DNA of 46,206 nucleotides. Origin: Methylocapsa palsarum. GTDB taxonomy: Bacteria > Pseudomonadota > Alphaproteobacteria > Rhizobiales > Beijerinckiaceae. The stretch lies in assembly GCF_900114285.1 (NCBI RefSeq), contig NZ_FOSN01000020.1, forward strand, positions 1 to 46,206, given 5' to 3'. Shown here one piece after another: positions 16,597-25,933 of the stretch. The notes under the pieces were generated by a model. That model was not told the origin of the DNA, made no database searches, and saw nothing but the letters and a program-made list of their open reading frames with translations. The position numbers and the translations under genes are program-made. The stretch's first letter is position 1. Each line of letters opens with the position of its first letter.

Positions 16597-17580
16597 ATGA
16601 CCCCCTCGCCTCCTTTCAACAGCCGTCTGATTTTGATTTTCATGAGCGCCGCGATCTCGATGTCCGCCATCGCCGCCCGCGGCGACGCGGCCGAGGAGCC
16701 GGAGCCGGAGGGGACGCAAGCCGGCGCCGGAAAGACGGCCGGCACACCGGTCATTGTCTTTCAAGCGGGATCATTTTGTTTTTCCGACGCCGTCCGGGTG
16801 ACGGGATTTCTCGCCCCGCGGGCCGATGCGGTCGTGACGCTGACGCTCGACAATTATCAGGTTGCGGACGTTCTCGCCGCCGATAACGACGTCGTCGCCG
16901 AAGGTCAGGCGCTCGCGCGGCTCGCGCGAATCGGAGCCGAGCCGGGTCGCCCGGGCCAGGCCAGCGCGGCCGCAGCCTTGCCCGCCTCGATCGTCCTTCG
17001 CGCGCCTGCGGCCGGCAAGATCATTCAGTCCACAGCCATTGCGGGCGCTGTCAGTTCGTCGCGTGGCGAACCCCTGTTCCGGCTGGCGATCGACGGCCTG
17101 ATCGAGGTCGACGCCGAAGTCTCCAGCATCTACCTATCCGAAATCAAGCCGGAGCAATCCGCACGGGTCGAGATCGAACCGGGCCGGGAGGTCGACGGCC
17201 GGGTGCGCAAGGTCGCCGCGCAAGTCGATCCGGTCACGCAAATGGGGCATGTCCGGATCGCGATCGATCGCGACGCCGCCGAGCGCCCCGGGCGGTTCGT
17301 GCGCGCGACGATCAACGCCCGCCAGAGTTGCGGCGTCGCCGTGCCGCGATCGGCGGTCCTCTACACGAAGGACGGCACCAGCGTCCAGGTCGTGCGCGGC
17401 CACCATATCGAGACGCTCCGCGTCCGGGTCGGCTTGCGTTCCGATCATGACGCGGAAATCAAGGAAGGCCTGCGCGTCGGCGAGCTTGTCGTCGCGCACG
17501 CCGGCGGCTCGCTCCGGGACGGCGATCAGGTCTCTCCCGTTTTCTCCGATGATCCCGCCCAACGTCTGGAGCGTCCCTGA
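16597..17580 (+). CDS. RND efflux periplasmic adaptor (membrane-fusion protein)
   Basis: Product of 327 aa. A signal peptide-like N-terminus (MSAAISMSAIAARGDAA) is followed by the two lipoyl half-motifs (about 85-110 and 128-160: VLRAPAAGKIIQST). Beta-barrel and membrane-proximal domains follow, including VEIEPGREVDGRVRKVA and GVAVPRSAVLYTKDGTSV. The link between the lipoyl halves is only about 20 residues and Ala/Gly/Pro-rich. The long alpha-hairpin that contacts TolC-type channels is therefore missing. Its stop overlaps the permease start (TGATG), so the two are coupled. It should help an RND pump take substrate in the periplasm. No outer-membrane channel gene is nearby. Confidence 0.87.
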   Translation: MTPSPPFNSRLILIFMSAAISMSAIAARGDAAEEPEPEGTQAGAGKTAGTPVIVFQAGSFCFSDAVRVTGFLAPRADAVVTLTLDNYQVADVLAADNDVVAEGQALARLARIGAEPGRPGQASAAAALPASIVLRAPAAGKIIQSTAIAGAVSSSRGEPLFRLAIDGLIEVDAEVSSIYLSEIKPEQSARVEIEPGREVDGRVRKVAAQVDPVTQMGHVRIAIDRDAAERPGRFVRATINARQSCGVAVPRSAVLYTKDGTSVQVVRGHHIETLRVRVGLRSDHDAEIKEGLRVGELVVAHAGGSLRDGDQVSPVFSDDPAQRLERP

Positions 17581-20500
17581 TGGCGATCAATGTCTCCGCC
17601 TGGTCGATCCGGCGCCCGCTTCCCGCCATCGTCTTCGCCCTCGTGATCCTCGCGCTCGGCGCGGCAAGTTTCAAGAGGCTTCCGATCACGCTGCTCCCCA
17701 ACGTGGACCAGCCCATCATCACCGTGGTGATCACCCAGTTCGGCGCGTCTCCGGCCGAGCTCGAAACCCAGGTGACGAAACCGGTCGAGGACGCCGTTTC
17801 CGGCGTCGAAGGCGTGCGCCACATCATGTCGCAGGTGACGGACGGCGTCTCGGCGACGACGATCACGCTCGCCCTCGACGCCTCCGTCGACCGCGGCCTC
17901 AACGACGTCAAGGACGCCATCACGCGCATTCGCGGCACGCTCTCGCGCAGCATCAACGAGCCGCTGATCCGGCAGGTCGGAGTCGTCGGCTCCAGCATTG
18001 TGACCTACGCCGCGATCGCGCCCGGCAAGACTCCGGAACAGCTTTCCAATTTCGTCGATGACGTCGTCAAACGCGATCTGCTCGAGATTCGCGGCGTCGG
18101 CAATGTCGAACGCGTCGGCGGCGTCGACCGCGAAATCCTGGTGTCGCTCGACCCATCCCGCCTCGACGCCTTCGGCCTCACCGCCGCTGATGTGAGCCGG
18201 CGGCTTCGCGGCACCAATCTCGACCTGACCGGCGGCCGCGCCGAACTCGGCGGCCAGGATCAGTCGATCCGCACCCTTGCGGGAGCCCGCACGCTCGACG
18301 AGCTCGCCGGAACCATGATTGCGCTCGCGCGCGGCGGTGAAGTTCGCCTCGACGATCTCGGCGTCGTCACCGACACGATCGCCGAACCAAGGACGTTCGC
18401 GAGGCTCGACGGCGAGCCGATCGTGGCGTTCAGCATTCAACGCTCGAAGGGCGCGAGCGACGTCGCCGTCGCCGCCGAAGTCGCCAACCGCGTCGAGGCC
18501 CTGGAAAAGCGTCATCCCGACGTTTCCCTCAAGCTGATCGACACCTCGGTCGCCTACACGCTCGGCAATTATCATTCGGCGATGAGCACCCTATTCGAGG
18601 GCGCGGCTCTCGCGGTGATCGTCGTTTTCGTGTTTCTGCGCGACTTCCGGGCGACGGTGATCGCGGCGATCGCGCTGCCCCTGTCGATCCTGCCCGCGTT
18701 TTTCGTCATGGACGCGCTCGGCTTCTCGCTCAACCTCGTCAGCCTCCTGGCGATTACCCTCGCGACCGGCATCCTCGTCGACGACGCCATCGTCGAGATC
18801 GAGAATATCGTGCGCCACATCCGGATGGGGAAATCCGCCTATCAGGCCGCCATCGACGCGGCCGACGAAATCGGCCTGGCGGTGATCGCGATCAGCCTCA
18901 CGATCGTCGCCGTTTTCGTCCCCGTGAGCTTCATGAACAACATCGCGGGACAATATTTCAAGCAATTCGGTTTGACCGTGTCCGCCGAAGTTCTGTTCTC
19001 GCTGCTCGCCGCCCGCCTCATCACGCCGATGCTCGCCGCCTATTTCCTGCGCGCCGAAGGGCACGAAGAGGCCGTCGAGGGACCGCTCACGCAACGCTAC
19101 GGGCGGCTCGTCGGATGGTCCGTCGAGCACCGCTACCGCACCGTCGCGATCGGACTCGTTCTTTTTGTCCTCTCGATCTTGAGCACAAGGCTGCTCGGCA
19201 CCGATTTCCAGCCGACGCAGGACGCCGCGCGCTCGCATCTCGCGATCGAACTGCCGTCGGGCGCGGAACTCGCCGAGACCCAGAAAGTGACGGAAGCGAT
19301 TTCGCAGCGGCTGCGCAAGCGCCCGGAAATCACTCATGTCTTCATCGACGGCGGCCACATTCCTCCCTCGACCAGCGATGTCCGCAAGGCGTCGCTCATT
19401 CTGAACTACGCGCCGCGCTCGGAGCGCAAGGCGAGCGTGCATGAACTCGAACTCGCAATCGGCGAGGAACTCGCCGACGTTCCTGACATCCATGCCTGGT
19501 TCGTCGACGATTACGGTCAGCGGCCGGTGTCCTATGTCGTGACCGGCCCCGATTCGCTCACCGTTTCGAATTTCGCGGCGGAGCTCGCGAACCAGATGAA
19601 AAAAATCCCGCTGCTCGTGAACGTGGTCGCGTCGACCTCGCTCGAGCGGCCTGAGCTTCTGGTCAAGCCCCATCGCGATCTCGCCGCCCGGCTTGGCGTC
19701 TCGACCGAGGGCCTCTCTGAGACCCTGCGCATCGCGACGATCGGCGACGTCGGTCCAGCGCTGGCGAAATTCGACACCGGCGGGCGCCTCGTGCCGATCC
19801 GGGCGCAGCTCGACGCCAAGGCGCGCACCAACAGGCAGGTGCTCGAGAACATCAAGGTGCCGACCGGCGCCGGGGGCGCGGTCACCCTGCGCACCATCGC
19901 CGACATCGAGCTTGGTCAGGGGATCGCCAGCATCAACCGCTTCGATCGCGAGCGCGAGGCGACCTTGCAGGCGGCGCTGTCCTCGGGCGCGACGCTGAGC
20001 GAGGCGGAGACGGCGATCTATGATCTGCCGCTGATGAAATCGCCGCCGAAGGGGATCAAGGTCGGGAAGTCCGGCGACGCCGAGGCCATGGCGGAACTGT
20101 TCGGAGGTTTCGCCGAGGCGATGCGCAGCGGTCTGATGATGGTCTACGCCGTGCTCGTCATCCTGTTCGCCAGTTTCCTGCAGCCGGTCACGATCCTGTT
20201 TTCCCTCCCGCTCTCGATCGGCGGCGCGATCCTTGGCCTTCTCTTGACCGGGCGGCCAATGAGCATGCCGGTCATTATCGGCATCCTGATGCTGATGGGC
20301 ATCGTGACCAAAAACGCGATCATGCTGGTCGATTTTTCGATCGAGGCGATGGCGAGCGGCATGGACCGGACGCTGGCCATCGTCGAGGCCGGCAAGAAAC
20401 GCGCAAGACCTATCGTCATGACGACGGTGGCGATGGTCGCCGGCATGCTGCCGAGCGCCTTCGCGATCGGCGCCGGCGGCGAGTTCCGCTCCCCGATGGC

Positions 20501-20708
20501 GATCGCCGTGATCGGCGGCCTCATCGTCTCGACGCTCCTGTCGCTTTTGTTCGTCCCGGCCTTCTTCGCCATGATGGACGACGCGGGCGGCGGCATCGGC
20601 GGCCTCTGGCGGCGCTTCACCGCGGGCGCGCTGCGCGCCGCTCCGGCCGCGCAGCAGAAGAAGAAGGCTGCGTCCGGCTCCGGCGCCGCTGAGCGCCCGG
20701 CGGAGTGA
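17580..20708 (+). CDS. RND-family inner-membrane efflux permease
   Basis: Product of 1042 aa, the normal size of an AcrB/MexB-type transporter. Twelve membrane segments are expected: one at the N-terminus (LPAIVFALVILALGAASF), a cluster around 335-540 and another around 860-1010. TM4 carries the proton-relay pair in GILVDDAIVEIEN, and TM10 the Lys in GIVTKNAIMLVDF. The large periplasmic loops are intact (PLSILPAFFVMD and the GPDSLTVSN region). It starts on an ATG overlapping the adaptor stop. A low-complexity tail (QQKKKAASGSGAAERPAE) ends it. It is a drug/proton antiporter by family; substrates cannot be read from sequence. Confidence 0.95.
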   Translation: MAINVSAWSIRRPLPAIVFALVILALGAASFKRLPITLLPNVDQPIITVVITQFGASPAELETQVTKPVEDAVSGVEGVRHIMSQVTDGVSATTITLALDASVDRGLNDVKDAITRIRGTLSRSINEPLIRQVGVVGSSIVTYAAIAPGKTPEQLSNFVDDVVKRDLLEIRGVGNVERVGGVDREILVSLDPSRLDAFGLTAADVSRRLRGTNLDLTGGRAELGGQDQSIRTLAGARTLDELAGTMIALARGGEVRLDDLGVVTDTIAEPRTFARLDGEPIVAFSIQRSKGASDVAVAAEVANRVEALEKRHPDVSLKLIDTSVAYTLGNYHSAMSTLFEGAALAVIVVFVFLRDFRATVIAAIALPLSILPAFFVMDALGFSLNLVSLLAITLATGILVDDAIVEIENIVRHIRMGKSAYQAAIDAADEIGLAVIAISLTIVAVFVPVSFMNNIAGQYFKQFGLTVSAEVLFSLLAARLITPMLAAYFLRAEGHEEAVEGPLTQRYGRLVGWSVEHRYRTVAIGLVLFVLSILSTRLLGTDFQPTQDAARSHLAIELPSGAELAETQKVTEAISQRLRKRPEITHVFIDGGHIPPSTSDVRKASLILNYAPRSERKASVHELELAIGEELADVPDIHAWFVDDYGQRPVSYVVTGPDSLTVSNFAAELANQMKKIPLLVNVVASTSLERPELLVKPHRDLAARLGVSTEGLSETLRIATIGDVGPALAKFDTGGRLVPIRAQLDAKARTNRQVLENIKVPTGAGGAVTLRTIADIELGQGIASINRFDREREATLQAALSSGATLSEAETAIYDLPLMKSPPKGIKVGKSGDAEAMAELFGGFAEAMRSGLMMVYAVLVILFASFLQPVTILFSLPLSIGGAILGLLLTGRPMSMPVIIGILMLMGIVTKNAIMLVDFSIEAMASGMDRTLAIVEAGKKRARPIVMTTVAMVAGMLPSAFAIGAGGEFRSPMAIAVIGGLIVSTLLSLLFVPAFFAMMDDAGGGIGGLWRRFTAGALRAAPAAQQKKKAASGSGAAERPAE

Positions 20709-20778
20709 TCATTTGGCGCCGATGGCGGTTTGGCCGAAGCCGTTCAGCGTCGCTTTGAATTCACACCGCAGGCGCGGC

Positions 20779-21216
20779 CTACTTGAACCCGATGAGGACG
20801 CCGTCCGCGCCAAGCGAGAGCTGCAGGCCCTCGCGCCGCGTCTTCAGGAGCATGGTGACGCCCTTCTCGTTGCGCAGCCAGAGCGTGCCCTTGCCCTGAT
20901 CGCCGAGCGCCCACCCCGAGCGGATCTGCACATAGGCGCCGGCGAAATCCTCGCGCCTCGACAGACCGTAAACCGACCCCTGCGCCGTCAGGCGGGATGC
21001 GCCGAACCCGCCGACGCCCAAGCCGCCGACGGTGATGGGGTAGGACCGGCCATTGAACTTCAGGGTTCCACCGCCGATCGCTCCCGAGCCGATGAAGGCG
21101 ACCTGGACCTGATTGATGACGACGCTCGCGGCCGGAGGGCCGCTGGGTTTTTCCTGGGCCAGCGCGGGCGTGGCGGCGGACAGGCATATTGCGGCGACGG
21201 CGGCTTTCAAATTCAT
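20779..21216 (-). CDS. conserved-looking secreted protein of unknown function
   Basis: Product of 145 aa from the ATG at 21216 (a TTG at 21234 would add six residues). MNLKAAVAAICLSAATPALA is a signal peptide with an ALA-QE cleavage site. The mature part is one Gly-rich, beta-looking domain: FIGSGAIGGGTLKFNGRSYPITVGGLGVGGFG, SRLTAQGSVYGL, GAYVQIRSGW, LWLRNEKGVTMLL and LQLSLGADGVLIGF, with no Cys. It resembles small periplasmic proteins often annotated as hypothetical in Proteobacteria, but no family name could be given with confidence. It is convergent with the RND permease and has its own upstream region. Confidence 0.75.
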   Translation of the reverse strand: MNLKAAVAAICLSAATPALAQEKPSGPPAASVVINQVQVAFIGSGAIGGGTLKFNGRSYPITVGGLGVGGFGASRLTAQGSVYGLSRREDFAGAYVQIRSGWALGDQGKGTLWLRNEKGVTMLLKTRREGLQLSLGADGVLIGFK

Positions 21217-21400
21217 GGAAATATCCCGAAACAAAACGAGGCCACGTACGATCGAAGCCGACTTATCCCGAGGGGTTCAATCTTGGCAATATCGCGAGCC
21301 CAAAGTCGAGCGAAAACCTCGGCCGGGCGCGCTTATACATTGATCCCCGCGTCAAAGGGATTAGGGTCCGCGGACGCTGTAACCGTCACGGGAGAAACAG

Positions 21401-21640
21401 GTGAGCCACGTTCCGCATGAGTTGCATGAAGAATTTCCGCAGCAGATCGAGACGATCCATTCCCTCAAGGGGTCGAACGCCCATTTCGCGCGGATCGCGG
21501 ACGCCTACCACGAGCTCAATCGCGCCATTCACAGGATCGAGACCGACGTCGAGCCGGCCGACGACGAGACGCTTGAAACCATGAAGAAGAAGCGCCTCTC
21601 GCTCAAGGACGAGATCGCTCAATTCCTGGCTGCGGCTTAG
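21401..21640 (+). CDS. YdcH-family small protein (DUF465)
   Basis: Product of 79 aa with a GTG start at 21401 preceded by GGAGAAACAG. It is a short, charged, all-helical protein of the YdcH/DUF465 type: HELHEEFPQQIETIHSLKGSNAHFARIADAYHELN, then RIE, then LKKKRLSLKDEI-like helices. It is common in alphaproteobacteria; the function is not established. The TAG stop lies in the TTAG that begins a MITE-like element, and the protein ends at the normal place for the family. Confidence 0.85.
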   Translation: MSHVPHELHEEFPQQIETIHSLKGSNAHFARIADAYHELNRAIHRIETDVEPADDETLETMKKKRLSLKDEIAQFLAAA

Positions 21641-21749
21641 AGCGCTTTCCGATCGCATGAAGTCATGCGATCGATCAGAAATCGCTCCAGCATCAAAGGC
21701 TTGAGCATAGTCTTGTCGATTGATTCAATCCGATCGGAATATGCTCGAG
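21637..21749 (-). repeat. MITE-like double-hairpin element, copy b
   Basis: Reverse orientation relative to copy a. It starts TTAG-AGCGCTTTCCGATCGCATGA and ends GATCGGAATATGCTCGAG. The palindrome around GATCGCATGA is intact except at its centre. It lies between the convergent YdcH-like and adenylate-cyclase genes and contains the YdcH-like stop codon at its left edge. Confidence 0.85.
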
Positions 21750-21786
21750 CCGTCAGGCCAAATATCCCGCCAGCGGAAGCCTGTTT

Positions 21787-22941
21787 TCACGCCGTCTCAA
21801 TCGCCGCGCTGGCCCGAATGATCTCGTACGCGTCGACCGGGCGGCGAAATCCTTTCAGGGTCATCGGCGGCAGCGCGCGCGTCTCGAATTTGTCTTCCAC
21901 CGCGTTCAGCACGCGGGTCTCGACAAGGATCTGCCCCGATCTGGCTTCGTCGCACAGGCGCGACGCCAGATTGGTCACGCTGCCGACGGCGGAATAGTCG
22001 AACCTGCGTTCGAAGCCGATCCGGCCAAGGGTCGCATAGCCGAGCGCGACGCCGATCCCGAAGCCGAGTTCGTGCCCCCGTTTGCGCCAGATGACCGCGA
22101 GTTCGCCGACGCTGGCCCGCATGTCAAGCGCCATGCGGACCGCCCGTTCGGCATGGTCTGGACACGGCAAAGGGTCGTTGAACAGGGTGAGCATTCCATC
22201 GCCGGCGAACCGCTCAAGCGTTCCTTCATAGCGGTCGATGTGACTGCCAAGAGCGCGATGATATTCGTTCAGGACCTTCATCACCTCCTCGGGCTCGGCG
22301 AGTTCGGTGAAGGCCGTAAAGCCGCGCAGATCGCAAAACAGGACCGTCACCTCGCGGCGGTGACTTTCCAGAAGGCTTTGCGCTTCGCCGCTGGCGGCGA
22401 CGACATCGGCGATCTGCGGAGAAAGGAACCGCTTCAGGCGACTGATCCGCTCGATCTCGCCGACCTGCCGCGCGACCCTCTCTTCGAGCGTCGAATTCCA
22501 GGCCGCCAGCTCCTTGGTCTGCTTTTCCAGCTGGCGCGCCTGATCCTGAACGAGATCATGCAGCGCCTTGATGCGCAGCATCGAGCGCACGCGCGCGACG
22601 AGCGCTCCCTGATCGAAAGGTTTTGTCAGATAATCGTCGCCGCCGGCGTCGAGACCCGCGACGATGTCGGTCCGGTCAGACTTGGCGGTCAGGAGAATCA
22701 CCGGAATAAAGTCGAGGCTCTTGTCGCCCTTCAGCTCTTTCAGGACGGCGATCCCGTCAAGCTTCGGCATCATGATGTCGAGCAGGATCAGATCGGGCTT
22801 CAGGGCCCGCGCCTTTTCGAGCCCTTCCTCGCCGTCGGCCGCTGTGACGACCTCATAGCCATGCGCCGAAAGACGCATCGAGACGATCTCCAGATTTTCC
22901 GGAACATCGTCGACGGCGAGGATTCGCGGCGGATCGCGCAC
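21787..22941 (-). CDS. response regulator with class III adenylate/guanylate cyclase output
   Basis: Product of 384 aa from a GTG at 22941, chosen because GGATAG lies just upstream and the receiver domain begins at once (PRILAVDDVPEN). The receiver domain (1-125) has its phospho-acceptor in LILLDIMMP and its Lys in TKPF. A coiled-coil linker spans about 125-180. The class III cyclase domain (about 195-365) has metal-binding Asp in VLFCDLRGFT and FAGDGMLTLF and the Asn/Arg pair in SVTNLASRLCDEA. The base-selecting Lys position reads Arg (ERFAGDG), so ATP against GTP use is not certain. It should make a cyclic nucleotide when phosphorylated by the kinase encoded just upstream. Confidence 0.9.
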   Translation of the reverse strand: MRDPPRILAVDDVPENLEIVSMRLSAHGYEVVTAADGEEGLEKARALKPDLILLDIMMPKLDGIAVLKELKGDKSLDFIPVILLTAKSDRTDIVAGLDAGGDDYLTKPFDQGALVARVRSMLRIKALHDLVQDQARQLEKQTKELAAWNSTLEERVARQVGEIERISRLKRFLSPQIADVVAASGEAQSLLESHRREVTVLFCDLRGFTAFTELAEPEEVMKVLNEYHRALGSHIDRYEGTLERFAGDGMLTLFNDPLPCPDHAERAVRMALDMRASVGELAVIWRKRGHELGFGIGVALGYATLGRIGFERRFDYSAVGSVTNLASRLCDEARSGQILVETRVLNAVEDKFETRALPPMTLKGFRRPVDAYEIIRASAAIETA

Positions 22942-22946
22942 TCGTT

Positions 22947-23321
22947 CTATCCTTCGTTCGAGAGCAATTCGCGAACCCGCGCAAGCAGCGCGCGCGGGCT
23001 GAACGGCTTCGTCACATAGGCGGAAAAGCCCGCCTGAAGCGCTTTCGCGGCGTCGTCGGAGTTGGCGTGGGAACTGACGCCGATGACGGGAATGTCCTTT
23101 AGCTCCAGATCGCCTTTGATCTTGCCGATCGCGGCGAAGCCGTCGAGCCCCGGAAGCTGAATATCCATGAGAATGAGGTCCGGCCGGCATGTCGCCGCCA
23201 TCTGAACCCCCTTTTCGCCGTCGACGGCTTCGAGAAACTCGAATCCGGCGCTGGTCAGGAGATCGCGCAGGATCTGACGATTGTCATAGGTGTCCTCGAC
23301 GACGAGAATCCGCTGGGTCAT
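22947..23321 (-). CDS. single-domain (CheY/DivK-like) response regulator
   Basis: Product of 124 aa forming one receiver domain. It shows the acidic pair in LVVEDTYDN, the phospho-acceptor Asp in LILMDIQLPGLDG, the switch Ser/Thr in GVSSHA and the Lys in YVTKPF. The ATG overlaps the kinase stop as ATGA, and its own stop is 5 bp before the cyclase start, so all three are made together. It could compete for, or shuttle, phosphoryl groups between the kinase and the cyclase. The closest general type is DivK/CheY; there is no output domain. Confidence 0.93.
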   Translation of the reverse strand: MTQRILVVEDTYDNRQILRDLLTSAGFEFLEAVDGEKGVQMAATCRPDLILMDIQLPGLDGFAAIGKIKGDLELKDIPVIGVSSHANSDDAAKALQAGFSAYVTKPFSPRALLARVRELLSNEG

Positions 23322-25834
23322 GCCGCCGCCTTCTGACGCTCGACCCGGATCGGAACGAGGATCGTGAAGGTTGATCCTTGCCCGGGAATCGAAGCCACGG
23401 TGAGCGCGCCGCCGTGCATGTCGACGAACCGCTTGCTGATCGAGAGGCCGAGCCCCGTGCCCCCTTTCAGCCTCGTGCTCGTATTATCGCCCTGCTGAAA
23501 CGCTTCAAAAATCCGCGCCTGATCTTCGGGAGCGATGCCGGGTCCCGTGTCTTCGACGAGGATTTCATAATTCTCGCCGCGCGCGCCGGCGCGGATCGCG
23601 ACGCCGCCGGAGTCGGTGAATTTGATCGCGTTGCCGACGATGTTCAACAGCACCTGCGTCAGCCGCCGCTCGTCGCCGCGCCCGAGCGGCAGGGTTTCGG
23701 AAATCTCCTGTGAAATCGTCAGGCCTTTGGAGCGGGCAAGCGAATAAGCGGTGCTGACGACCTGCTCGATGACGTTGCGCATGGAATAATCGTCGAGCGA
23801 GAGCGAAAGCTCCCCCGCCTCGAGTTTCGAGAGATCGAGCACGTCGTTGATCAGCGCCAGAAGATGCGCGCCGTTGTTCTGAACGCTTTCGAGGACCTGT
23901 TTCGCGCGTTCGGGCAATTCTCCGTAAAGCCCATCCTGCAAAAGCTCGGTGTAGCCCAGAACCGCATTGAGCGGCGTTCGCAATTCGTGGCTCATATTGG
24001 CGAAAAATCTGGATTTATGCTCGCTTGCGAGAGCGAGCAGCTGACCTTTTTCCTCGACCTGCCGGAACAGCCGCGCGTTATGCATGGCGAGGACGGATTG
24101 ATGCGCGAAGGTTTGCATCAGCCCGATCTTGCTCGCGGCGAACCGGCCGGGTTCGCGGCTCTCGACCAGCAGCGCGCCCAATACGCCGTCCGGCCCGACG
24201 AGAGGAACGACGAGGGCCGACCGGAAGCCCGCCGCCAGCGTCGCCGCCTTCAAGGGGAAGCCCTCGGCCTCGGCGATTTCCGGGATTTGCACCGCCCGTC
24301 CGTGTCTCGCCACCTCTCCCAGCAAACCGTCGAGGCGGGTCAGCTTGACCTCCCGCAGGGCGGCGACGAACGCGGGTTGAAGTCCATGCGCCCCGGCCAG
24401 ATGAAAAGCCCGCCCCTCTCGATCGAACGCGTAGATGGCGCCGCCATCGGCTTTCGCGAGCTCCACGGCGCGGAGAAGAATCGTCGCGAGCACTTCCTTG
24501 AGTTCGAGCGAGGACGCCAGCGCCCGGCCGATCTCCTCCAGAGCCTTGAGTTCGCGCACCGATTGCGCGAGATCACGGGTGCGATCCTGGACCTTTTGTT
24601 CGAGGCGGGCGTAGAACTCGCGCAATTGCCCGGCCATTCTATTGAACTCGCTGGCGAGCATCTCGATCTCGTCGCCGGTATGGACGTCGATCTCCTGATT
24701 GAAATCGCCGGCGGCGAGCCGTGCGGCCCCGGCCTGGACCGCCTTGATCGGCACGGTCATGCGGCGGGCGAGGAGCATGCCGGCCCCGATGGAGAGCATC
24801 ACTCCGAGGCCGAAGAGCCAGCCGAGCCGGACAAGGAGCGCATAAACAGGCGCGAGCGCCTGAGACAGGGGCTGCTCGACGAAAAGGCCCCAGTTCATGA
24901 GCGGGATCGTCGCCACCGCCGTGAGCACGGCCTGACCGTCGAGATTTTTTCCGACCTCGACTTCAGCCGCGGATTTCCTGAACGCCGCGACCTGCGGCAG
25001 GATCGACAGGTCGAGATCGCGCGACAAAAGACTGGTGTCCGTGTCGGCGATCAGCTTGCCCTCGATCGTCGTGATGAAAGCGGCGGAGGGGCCAGGACCC
25101 GCCTGCATCCCGTTCAGGATGTCCGACAGGAATTTCAATTCGACCTCGGCGACGGTGACGTCTGCTTCCTTGCCGGCGTGAGCCATGGCGATCTGCATGC
25201 GCGGACCCGAAGGCCCGAAGGCGACGGGGCCAAACCATGCGACGTCTGGCCTCGCTTCCCGGAAGGCCGCCGTCAGGGCCCAATCATCGCCGCCGCCGAC
25301 TTTCACGCCTTGACGCGAAACGTTGATCAGCTCTTTTCCACGGGAGGAGATTTCGGAAATCTCGCCGATCGCGGGGGTGTGTTCGAGAATGAGAGCGTAG
25401 TCGGTCCGGCGCTGTTCGAGAGTCGCGGCGCTCGCGCGCGTCGCCCAGCTGATCTGCCGTTCGAGTTCGGCCATGAACTGCTCGACCCGCTGCGCCGCGG
25501 CCTCGGCCTTTTCGTTCTGGCCGCGCAAAAGGCTGGTCTTGGCGTCCTGGTAGGTGATCCAGGCGTCGACGACGCTGCTGATCGCGAGGACGAACGCGAC
25601 CAGGCCGACGAAGGCGGCGACATATTTGTGGAATAGGCTGCGCCGGCGAAACAGATTCATCAAAGACCCAAAGGCCTGCTCCAGCAGCGCCGCGTCCTGT
25701 GCGGTCCGCCCCCGAAGCCTTGAGTTTTCCGGCGGCGAATGTAGGCGTTCGGGCGGCTTGCCGTAAAGCCGTTGCGTCAAGGCCACGCCTCCTCCGGGAA
25801 TCGCCGCGCGCCGGTTTTGAAGCGCCGAGACCAT
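23318..25834 (-). CDS. hybrid-free sensor histidine kinase (Cache-HAMP-GAF-HisKA)
   Basis: Product of up to 838 aa. First membrane helix at about 68-92 (YVAAFVGLVAFVLAISSVV), a large periplasmic Cache-like sensor (about 95-330), second helix at about 335-357, HAMP (about 358-410), a coiled coil, GAF (about 445-590), and HisKA with the phospho-accepting His in FFANMSHELRTPLN. The HATPase domain has N-box LLNIVGNAIKFT and G-boxes DTGPGIAP and GTGLGLSISKRF. It ends in IRVERQKAAA. The ATG at 25834 gives an N-terminal extension of 58 residues; the ATG at 25660 (MNLFRRRSLFHKY) may be the true start. It is the first gene of a kinase-regulator-cyclase operon. Confidence 0.92.
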   Translation of the reverse strand: MVSALQNRRAAIPGGGVALTQRLYGKPPERLHSPPENSRLRGRTAQDAALLEQAFGSLMNLFRRRSLFHKYVAAFVGLVAFVLAISSVVDAWITYQDAKTSLLRGQNEKAEAAAQRVEQFMAELERQISWATRASAATLEQRRTDYALILEHTPAIGEISEISSRGKELINVSRQGVKVGGGDDWALTAAFREARPDVAWFGPVAFGPSGPRMQIAMAHAGKEADVTVAEVELKFLSDILNGMQAGPGPSAAFITTIEGKLIADTDTSLLSRDLDLSILPQVAAFRKSAAEVEVGKNLDGQAVLTAVATIPLMNWGLFVEQPLSQALAPVYALLVRLGWLFGLGVMLSIGAGMLLARRMTVPIKAVQAGAARLAAGDFNQEIDVHTGDEIEMLASEFNRMAGQLREFYARLEQKVQDRTRDLAQSVRELKALEEIGRALASSLELKEVLATILLRAVELAKADGGAIYAFDREGRAFHLAGAHGLQPAFVAALREVKLTRLDGLLGEVARHGRAVQIPEIAEAEGFPLKAATLAAGFRSALVVPLVGPDGVLGALLVESREPGRFAASKIGLMQTFAHQSVLAMHNARLFRQVEEKGQLLALASEHKSRFFANMSHELRTPLNAVLGYTELLQDGLYGELPERAKQVLESVQNNGAHLLALINDVLDLSKLEAGELSLSLDDYSMRNVIEQVVSTAYSLARSKGLTISQEISETLPLGRGDERRLTQVLLNIVGNAIKFTDSGGVAIRAGARGENYEILVEDTGPGIAPEDQARIFEAFQQGDNTSTRLKGGTGLGLSISKRFVDMHGGALTVASIPGQGSTFTILVPIRVERQKAAA

Positions 25835-25933
25835 CCCTCAAGGATTGATTCTGCTCCGCCGCCGCATCGCGCCCTTGCGGAAATCCAAAAATCGAACACT
25901 TTTTGATCAGACCATTTCGCCGGAGGCGGCCTG

